Source: Candidatus Poseidoniaceae archaeon (GTDB lineage Archaea > Thermoplasmatota > Poseidoniia > Poseidoniales > Poseidoniaceae). Taken from it: a stretch of 5,315 nt of DNA. Under the pieces are notes generated by a model, which saw only the letters and a program-made list of their open reading frames with translations, made no database searches and was not told the DNA's origin. Both the position numbers and the translations under genes were made by a program. Below, one piece after another: positions 1-5,315 of this stretch (its first letter is position 1; the number at the start of each line of letters is the position of its first letter). The stretch is taken from positions 1-5,315 of the forward strand of contig JAPKCL010000116.1 in assembly GCA_028822955.1 (NCBI GenBank). Reading direction: 5' to 3'.

Positions 1-1691
1 CCATCGCGAATGTTTGCAGTTTCTCTATACGGACTATCTGTGCCTGAGACATCATGATGGTCGCGACCCAGAACAATTGGGCCCGATAGGCGACCATCGC
101 CAATGGCTGCATTCATGGCTGAAGCGATTTTTCTGCGTCCTTCATCATCTGCATAAAGAATCCTGGCTTGACTTCCAACGACCATGTTATTTGCACCTGC
201 TCCACGTATCCATCGGATATTGTCAATCAATTGTTGTTGTATTTCAAGAGGGGAATTTGGAAGCATTTCCTCGAGAACTTGGCATGCGATTTCATCAGTA
301 ATTTTCAAATCTGCAGGGTCGCCGGAACAACAGACCCATCTGTATGGTCCGAAACCATAATCGAAACACATAGGACCCATGATATCCTCGACATAACTTG
401 GATAGCGGAAACCACCATCGTCTGCTAGAACATCAGCACCAGCCCGACTTGCTTCGAGCAAAAACGCATTTCCATAATCCCAGAAGTACATTCCGTTCTC
501 AGACATTTGATTGATAGCATTCGCATGTCGGCGTAGGGTTGCGCGTACTGCTTCTGCAAACCGTTCAGGTTCGTCTGAAAGCATTGTTGCTGCATCATCG
601 TAAGAATGCCCAACAGGAAAGTAGCCACCTTGGAAGGGATTATGCAGGCTGGTTTGGTCACTGCCGAGGTCTACGGATATCTTACGCTCAACTAATCGTT
701 CCCAAAGTTGGACGATATTTCCGATAAAGCCAATCGAAAGAGGCTTTTTGTTATCCGCCGCTTCCACCATTTGGTCGATTGCATCATCAACATCATCTGT
801 TACAGTGGAGAGCCAACCTTGTTCATGCCGTTTATGGGCAGCATGTGCATTGGATTCGGCAACAATACAAGATGCTCCAGCAATAACTGCAGCTTTCGCT
901 TGTGCCCCAGACATACCTCCGAGCCCCGAGGTGACGAATGTTACGCCGCCAAGCCCTTCATCGCCACCAAGTCCAAGATGTGAACGCGCAGCGTTGAGAA
1001 GAGTGATTGTAGTCCCGTGGACAATACCTTGAGGGCCAATATACATGTATGATCCAGCAGTCATTTGGCCATATTGTGTCACGCCAAGAGCATTCATCCG
1101 CTCATAATTATCCTGTGAGGAAGCATTTGGAATTACCATGCCATTGGTGACGATGACGCGAGGTGCATCTGGCATCGAAGGAAAGAGACCAAGTGGATGT
1201 CCAGAGTACATGACGAGTGTTTGTGATTCAGTCATATTGCACAGATAGGCCATCACTAAACGATATTGGGCCCAATTTTGGAATACTGAGCCATTGCCGC
1301 CATAGGTGATGAGTTCGTGAGGGAATTGAGCAACTGCCGGATCGAGATTGTTTTGAATCATGAGCATTATCGATGCGGCCTGTTGGCATTTAGCCGGATA
1401 ATCATCGATTGGATGTGCTCGCATTTCATATTCAGTTGGTCGGTAGCGCCACATGATAATTCTACCAAACGAGTTCAACTCATCGAGGAACTCACTCGCA
1501 AGAACTTCATGTTGGTTTTCAGGAAAATAGCGTAATGCATTGCGGAGTGCAAGTTTCTTCTCCTTGGGATTGAGAATCTGACGCCTTGGAGGAGCGTGGT
1601 CGACTGTGTCATCCCATTCCGGAAGTTCGGGAATTGTTTCGGGTATGCCTTCGCCCAGACTCAAGCGAAGTGCAGACGTTTCGGCCCCCAT
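1..1691 (-). CDS. hutU: Urocanate hydratase (urocanase), long UROC1/Bacteroidetes type, C-terminus cut off by window edge
   Basis: This is the second enzyme of cytosolic histidine degradation: it adds water to urocanate to give 4-imidazolone-5-propanoate, using tightly bound NAD+ as an electrophile. The frame is open from ATG 1691 to the left edge, giving 563 codons with no stop or frameshift. Visible family landmarks are YGGNG (130-134), the NAD-binding GLGGMSGAQ (256-264), DLGSDQTS (341-348), MCFDYGFGPYRW (441-452) and GRDHHDVSGTDSPYRET (542-558). The wording resembles human UROC1 (about 676 residues) and Bacteroidetes enzymes much more than Pseudomonas HutU, so roughly 100 C-terminal residues are probably missing. 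ATG 1691 is chosen because AAGGA lies six bases upstream and it leaves a short N-terminus of family-like length; the frame stays open upstream to a TAA at 1778-1776 but offers only weak TTG/ATT starts. It lies 65 bases behind the transporter gene. No other hut gene is visible; hutH or hutI could lie to the left. Confidence 0.96.
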   Translation of the reverse strand, partial: MGAETSALRLSLGEGIPETIPELPEWDDTVDHAPPRRQILNPKEKKLALRNALRYFPENQHEVLASEFLDELNSFGRIIMWRYRPTEYEMRAHPIDDYPAKCQQAASIMLMIQNNLDPAVAQFPHELITYGGNGSVFQNWAQYRLVMAYLCNMTESQTLVMYSGHPLGLFPSMPDAPRVIVTNGMVIPNASSQDNYERMNALGVTQYGQMTAGSYMYIGPQGIVHGTTITLLNAARSHLGLGGDEGLGGVTFVTSGLGGMSGAQAKAAVIAGASCIVAESNAHAAHKRHEQGWLSTVTDDVDDAIDQMVEAADNKKPLSIGFIGNIVQLWERLVERKISVDLGSDQTSLHNPFQGGYFPVGHSYDDAATMLSDEPERFAEAVRATLRRHANAINQMSENGMYFWDYGNAFLLEASRAGADVLADDGGFRYPSYVEDIMGPMCFDYGFGPYRWVCCSGDPADLKITDEIACQVLEEMLPNSPLEIQQQLIDNIRWIRGAGANNMVVGSQARILYADDEGRRKIASAMNAAIGDGRLSGPIVLGRDHHDVSGTDSPYRETANIRD

Positions 1692-1697
1692 GTTTGT

Positions 1698-1702
1698 TCC
1701 TT
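1698..1702 (-). promoter_or_regulatory. Shine-Dalgarno site of hutU
   Basis: AAGGA on the minus strand, six bases before ATG 1691. It decides the hutU start over the in-frame TTG codons upstream, one of which (1742) sits inside another purine-rich stretch. Confidence 0.6.
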
Positions 1703-1739
1703 GGAGGTATTGCCCTTGAGCATTCTTATGACGACTCCT

Positions 1740-1750
1740 CAAATTAAAGA
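1740..1750 (-). promoter_or_regulatory. Possible weak promoter element (AT-rich box) upstream of hutU
   Basis: The 65-base gap between the transporter stop and hutU contains TCTTTAATTTG on the minus strand, about 50 bases before the hutU ATG. In an archaeon this could be a TATA box giving a leader of roughly 25 bases. In a bacterium no convincing -35/-10 pair is present. The element is short and AT-rich sequence is common here, so it may be chance; hutU could equally be read through from the genes upstream. No stem-loop plus T-run terminator is seen in the gap. Confidence 0.2.
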
Positions 1751-1756
1751 GTTGAA

Positions 1757-3004
1757 TCAAGCCTTTTGAGAACGATTACCAGGTTTCCATAAAGTGAATA
1801 TAAACCCTGAGCACATCATCAAGAGAGCGAATATTTGGAATCCATGTTGGAGTGATAGTATGTCTTTTTCAAGCAAATATCCTGCACTCGCACTTGATAT
1901 TGAGAAGGAGAGTGACATGATGAGCATGTCAATCGAGAACACCCTACCTCGGATTTCATCTTCGACCCACATCTGCGTCAGTATGGTTGACAAAACCCAA
2001 TTTGCTCCACTGGCTGAATGCGCGAGCATCACGAGGAAAACGGTCAGCCAAACATTTGTACCAAGTGTGTAGCCTACGAAAAAGTAAAAAAATCCAGATA
2101 TCATCACCAGTACTCCAATGAGTACCGGCCATTTTTCTTGGTCGGTTAGGAATTTACGTGCAAGGATTGGTCCCGTACCAGTGCCAATCCCTCGGGCGAG
2201 AAAGAATAACCCAAATCCAAGGGCTACGCCGAAGCCATCGACATCCGAACCAGCTATGACGAGGAATACACCTGCCAAACCTCCTCCAGCAATATTCCAT
2301 GATGCCTTAGCGAATACAATACGAAGCAAACGGGCTTCTTGTGCAATACGAACCCATCCCTTTCGTATGTTTGAAAAGGCAGTTGAAAACAACGGACCTG
2401 TGAGTTCTTTGTCATAGGTTTGGGGTATTGTTAATGGTAGAAGGAGAATTGCTCCTAATAAGAAGGTTCCAGCATCGATAATGAATGCAGCATCCGTTCC
2501 AAAATATTCGACAACAATACCGCCAAGCATGGCACCCAAACACAGTGCAGTAGACCATGAGGCAGCGTCGAGAGCATTGGCTGTGGCCAAATCCTCCTTG
2601 GAAACAACATTGGGTAAAGCTGCACGTTCCGCTGTAACATATGCACCATGGAGTAACATCATAATCCCAGATAATCCAAGCATCCAAGGGATGTCTTCAG
2701 GACCATCAACTGCTAAGAACCCGAGAGCGAGAACCATTTGCAGAACATTCGACCAAACCATGATATGTTTACGGTTCATTCTGTCTGCAAGTAAACCACT
2801 GATCGGTTGAAGTAATGCAAAGCACAGCATCCGAACAGTGAATAAGATGCCAAGTAAAAATTCAGAATCAGTATATTGGAAGATCAACAGAAAGAGTGCA
2901 ATTGTGTTGAACCATTCACCAAGCATCGAGATTACGGATGCTAACCACAAGCGCCGGAATTGTGGATTTGAAGTTATGAGACCCCAATAACCAATCTTTG
3001 TCAT
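1757..3004 (-). CDS. MFS transporter, MFS_3/EntS-like exporter group, substrate unknown
   Basis: A 415-residue inner-membrane protein that is complete and of normal length for a 12-helix major facilitator carrier. Hydrophobic segments fall at about 17-42, 46-72, 80-100, 104-124, 147-168, 171-192, 225-250, 257-275, 292-313, 316-336, 355-377 and 385-406, with a longer hydrophilic link at 193-224 between the halves. The N-terminal NPQFRRLWLASVISMLGEWF (13-32) is typical of the MFS_3 (EntS-like) group. GLLADRMNRKH (70-80) is the conserved motif A loop between helices 2 and 3, and EIRGRVFSID (350-359) is its weaker counterpart in the second half. ERAALPNVV with the following DLATANALD (126-146) is another hallmark of this group. 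Known relatives export siderophores, macrolides and other small molecules by proton antiport, but nothing here identifies the substrate. The start overlaps the oxidoreductase stop by four bases (ATGA), so the two are probably translated together. Confidence 0.9.
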   Translation of the reverse strand: MTKIGYWGLITSNPQFRRLWLASVISMLGEWFNTIALFLLIFQYTDSEFLLGILFTVRMLCFALLQPISGLLADRMNRKHIMVWSNVLQMVLALGFLAVDGPEDIPWMLGLSGIMMLLHGAYVTAERAALPNVVSKEDLATANALDAASWSTALCLGAMLGGIVVEYFGTDAAFIIDAGTFLLGAILLLPLTIPQTYDKELTGPLFSTAFSNIRKGWVRIAQEARLLRIVFAKASWNIAGGGLAGVFLVIAGSDVDGFGVALGFGLFFLARGIGTGTGPILARKFLTDQEKWPVLIGVLVMISGFFYFFVGYTLGTNVWLTVFLVMLAHSASGANWVLSTILTQMWVEDEIRGRVFSIDMLIMSLSFSISSASAGYLLEKDILSLQHGFQIFALLMMCSGFIFTLWKPGNRSQKA

Positions 3005-3021
3005 TCCTCTTCATCTCCCTT
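3001..3021 (-). promoter_or_regulatory. Translational coupling junction: overlapping stop/start with embedded Shine-Dalgarno sequence
   Basis: The transporter ATG (3004-3002) and oxidoreductase TGA (3003-3001) share bases as ATGA. The purine-rich end of the oxidoreductase gene, which encodes its acidic Asp-Glu-Glu-Glu tail, supplies GGGAG ten bases before the ATG and GAGGA directly against it. This arrangement supports ribosome re-initiation and matched production of the two proteins. Confidence 0.7.
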
Positions 3022-5298
3022 GAAGAGGGATATTTCGGATTCAAGCGACACTTCTATCCATTTAGAAGTGGGCGTGTTGGAGACTGCTGCAGTTGAATTC
3101 AATGGGACCAGAGAGTTCGCCTCAGGGAAATATGTAGCAATGTTTTTTCGAGGAATTTCATAAGCGACAGCAAGCCATCCAGCGGAGTGTCGTGATTCAC
3201 CTTCGAAATGACTGGTAATCGAAAGTTTCTGACGGTTTTTCCATCCTCTTTCAACCATGTCCAATGCATTCATCAATACGATTCTTCGATTACCACTTAA
3301 GCCACGATAACGGTCATGTACGTCATAAATTGTCGTGTTATACTGGTCATGAGAACGTATCGTCATCATGATGAAACGATCTTCACCTACGGCGAGATTC
3401 GGTAGTGGGTGTGTTGTGAAATGTGCTTTACCAGAAGGTGTTGAAAAAGTTCGAGTGTCTCGAGGTGGGTTCGGGAGTAAAAATCCATTTTCATTTCGAA
3501 CCCGTTCATTGTAATTATCGAATCCGAAGAGTGAAAGTTCCATTAAATCGCGGATATTGTCGTAGTTCGCGGTCAATTCGAGCCACTTGATTGGAGAATC
3601 AGTGAACAGATGTGAAGCGAGATGTGCTACAATCCAGGGCTCACTTCGTAATTCCTTCGATGCTGGTTGTAAACCGCCGCGTGACTGATGGACAATACCC
3701 ATGGAGTTCTCGACCGTGACGAATTGGGTTGTTTCACCTTGAATATCAATTTCGGTTCTTCCTAAACACGGCAAGATAATCGCTTGTTTACCCGTAACGA
3801 GGTGAGACCTGTTAAGTTTTGTAGAAACTTGTACTGTTAGGCCAACATTACGTAATCCTTCAGCAGTAGCATGCGTGTCAGGGGTGGCGGAAATGAAATT
3901 TCCTCCCATACAAAAGAATACATCAACATCGCCATTCCTCATCGCATGAATAGCATTGACAACATCATAACCGTGTTCATCGGGAATGGAAATATTCAGC
4001 CCCTCTTCCATCCTTTTGATGAATTCAGGGGGTGCGGCTTCCCAAATGCCGACAGTCCGGTCACCTTGGACATTTGAGTGGCCGCGTACAGGGCAGAAAC
4101 CTGCACCTGGGCGACCTACATGTCCGCCCATGAGGAGCAGATTGACAATTTCTTGGATCACTGAAACTCCATTCGGTTGTTGAGTAAGACCCATTGCCCA
4201 ACAGGCAATGGTTGCTTTCGATTTCGCCAAAACTTTGCCAACTTCAACAATGAGTTGCTTTTCAATACCGGAATCCAATTCAAGGACTGGCCAAGTAAAG
4301 GATTGTGCATGTTCGACCATAGTTCGAAAACCTTCAGTGCTGTTATCGATAAACGCTTGGTCTAATCCGCCTGATTCTGAATGTACTTTGATAAATCCCT
4401 TCATCAATGCAGCATCTCCACCAATCCGTACTGGGAGATGGAAATCTGCTAATTTCGTAGTGCTGAAATCCAACTTCATGTAATCTTGAGGGTGCTTAAA
4501 GCGTTCAAGGCCAGCCTCTGGAAGGGGATTGATATGAATAATTGTGGCACCTTTGTTTTTGGCATCACGTAATGCAGTTAACATCCGTGGGTGATTCGTG
4601 CCTGGGTTTTGACCAATGACCATAATCACATCTGCGTGATTGAAATCATCAAGATGTACGGTTCCTTTGCCGATTCCAATTGTGGAACCAAGTCCTTTAC
4701 CGCTTGATTCGTGACACATGTTCGAGCAATCAGGAAGATTATTTGTTCCAATACTTCGAACCATTGCTTGGTAAAGGAATGCTGCTTCGTTACTTGTCCG
4801 ACCTGATGTGTAAAACACAGACCGGTCAGGGTTGTCCATTGACTTAATCTCAGCAGATATTATTTCAAAAGCACTTTCCCAAGAGATTGGAGTATAGTGT
4901 GAACTGCCTTCTACTAGATGCATTGGGTGGGTAAGTCTCCCTTGCTTGTTTAACCAGTAATCGCTTTTTTCCGCAAGTTCTTGCACACTATGCTTTGCAA
5001 AGAAGGCAGGTGTGACTCGACTTTTGGTCGCTTCATCGGCCACAGCCTTTGCTCCATTTTCACAAAATTCGAAGTGTGTACGATGTTCAGGGTCCGGCCA
5101 CGCACATCCTGGGCAGTCGAATCCATTCTGTTGATTGACCATCGTGAGAGTTTTAGCAGAACGCACCAATCCCATTTTTTTGAGACCATGGACCATTGAC
5201 GAGGTAACTGCTGGAATACCCGCAGCCATTTTCTTTGGTTTCTTTATTTTCAATGACCGCAGGTCAGGTGGAGTATCTGCTCGGACATCATCCCTCAT
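3001..5298 (-). CDS. FdhF/YdeP-family molybdopterin oxidoreductase, formate dehydrogenase alpha-like, substrate unknown
   Basis: A complete 765-residue member of the DMSO reductase superfamily, expected to bind bis-MGD molybdenum (or tungsten) cofactor. It resembles E. coli YdeP (about 759 residues, linked to acid resistance) from end to end. Landmarks in order: GFDCPGCAWPDP (59-70) and a third cysteine in FEFCENGAKA (76-85); FYTSGRTSNEAAFLYQ (162-177); DCSNMCHESS (190-199), whose Cys195-His196 matches the metal-ligand Sec/Cys-His pair of formate dehydrogenases; NPGTNHPRMLT (231-241); GRPGAGFCPVRGHSNVQGDR (395-414); CMGGNF (463-468); TKLNRSHL (493-500). The C-terminal dinucleotide-binding domain covers about 640-755, with RSHDQYNTTIY (648-658). 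No twin-arginine signal peptide is present, so it is probably cytoplasmic. ATG 5298 is preceded by GGTGA. It leads the gene pair with the transporter; no FdhD sulfurtransferase or electron-transfer subunit is visible. The physiological reaction of this family is not established, so calling it formate dehydrogenase would be too specific. Confidence 0.94.
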   Translation of the reverse strand: MRDDVRADTPPDLRSLKIKKPKKMAAGIPAVTSSMVHGLKKMGLVRSAKTLTMVNQQNGFDCPGCAWPDPEHRTHFEFCENGAKAVADEATKSRVTPAFFAKHSVQELAEKSDYWLNKQGRLTHPMHLVEGSSHYTPISWESAFEIISAEIKSMDNPDRSVFYTSGRTSNEAAFLYQAMVRSIGTNNLPDCSNMCHESSGKGLGSTIGIGKGTVHLDDFNHADVIMVIGQNPGTNHPRMLTALRDAKNKGATIIHINPLPEAGLERFKHPQDYMKLDFSTTKLADFHLPVRIGGDAALMKGFIKVHSESGGLDQAFIDNSTEGFRTMVEHAQSFTWPVLELDSGIEKQLIVEVGKVLAKSKATIACWAMGLTQQPNGVSVIQEIVNLLLMGGHVGRPGAGFCPVRGHSNVQGDRTVGIWEAAPPEFIKRMEEGLNISIPDEHGYDVVNAIHAMRNGDVDVFFCMGGNFISATPDTHATAEGLRNVGLTVQVSTKLNRSHLVTGKQAIILPCLGRTEIDIQGETTQFVTVENSMGIVHQSRGGLQPASKELRSEPWIVAHLASHLFTDSPIKWLELTANYDNIRDLMELSLFGFDNYNERVRNENGFLLPNPPRDTRTFSTPSGKAHFTTHPLPNLAVGEDRFIMMTIRSHDQYNTTIYDVHDRYRGLSGNRRIVLMNALDMVERGWKNRQKLSITSHFEGESRHSAGWLAVAYEIPRKNIATYFPEANSLVPLNSTAAVSNTPTSKWIEVSLESEISLFKGDEEE

Positions 5299-5302
5299 AC
5301 GC

Positions 5303-5307
5303 TCACC
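5303..5307 (-). promoter_or_regulatory. Shine-Dalgarno site of the YdeP-family gene
   Basis: GGTGA on the minus strand, four bases before ATG 5298. Only 17 bases upstream of the gene lie in the window, so its promoter and any preceding gene cannot be judged. Confidence 0.5.
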
Positions 5308-5315
5308 AAGTTGCC

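Noticed and set aside
748..1032. Plus-strand 94-codon frame opposite hutU, and several others at 14-428, 539-983 and 1317-1535
   Set aside because: They are antisense shadows of the continuous urocanase frame, whose family motifs run through the same bases.
1692..1756. Rho-independent terminator or riboswitch between the transporter gene and hutU
   Set aside because: Only short 3-4 base pairings such as GAGG with CCTC were found, with no T-run and too little space for a known riboswitch.
2118..2417. Plus-strand open frame of 99 codons within the transporter gene, and a similar 109-codon frame at 2481-2810
   Set aside because: Both lie opposite a clear membrane-protein gene, have proline/alanine/serine-rich translations of antisense type and match no recognised family.
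4713..4716. Possible selenocysteine at the metal-ligand position of the oxidoreductase
   Set aside because: The position is encoded by an ordinary cysteine codon (Cys195) and the frame has no internal TGA, so no selenocysteine insertion is needed.
3001..5298. Annotation as a genuine formate dehydrogenase (fdhF)
   Set aside because: The sequence follows YdeP closely, lacks the complete cluster motif and seems to lack the catalytic arginine; formate as substrate is not supported.

Overview
The window holds three minus-strand genes in one direction with almost no non-coding DNA. In transcription order they are an FdhF/YdeP-family molybdopterin oxidoreductase (5298 to 3001), a major facilitator superfamily (MFS) exporter-like membrane protein (3004 to 1757) and the first 563 residues of a urocanate hydratase, HutU (1691 to 1), which runs off the left edge. 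The plus strand shows no credible gene.

Layout. The oxidoreductase starts 17 bases inside the right edge and is complete (765 residues). Its stop codon overlaps the start of the transporter gene (ATGA), so those two are almost certainly co-transcribed and translationally coupled. A 65-base gap (1692-1756) separates the transporter from hutU. It contains a good ribosome binding site for hutU, an AT-rich box that could be a weak promoter, and a short overlapping leader ORF that may be chance. No RNA gene, mobile element, repeat array, CRISPR or convincing terminator was seen.

Function. The urocanase catalyses the second step of histidine degradation (urocanate to imidazolonepropionate). It is clearly of the long type found in animals (UROC1) and Bacteroidetes, not the shorter Pseudomonas/Bacillus type. 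The oxidoreductase matches E. coli YdeP along its length. It keeps the Cys-His pair of formate dehydrogenases at the molybdenum site, but lacks a complete classical N-terminal four-cysteine cluster motif and appears to lack the active-site arginine of formate dehydrogenase H, so its substrate is unknown. The transporter substrate is also unknown. No pathway joins all three; only the oxidoreductase-transporter pair is strongly linked, by the overlap.

Organism. The sequence suggests a compact prokaryotic genome of moderate GC (mid-40s percent by eye) with Shine-Dalgarno-led genes. The lineage cannot be fixed from this window: a streamlined marine archaeon or a bacterium are both possible. The window looks like ordinary metabolic chromosome. 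I found no evidence of a new defence, mobile or RNA-based system.
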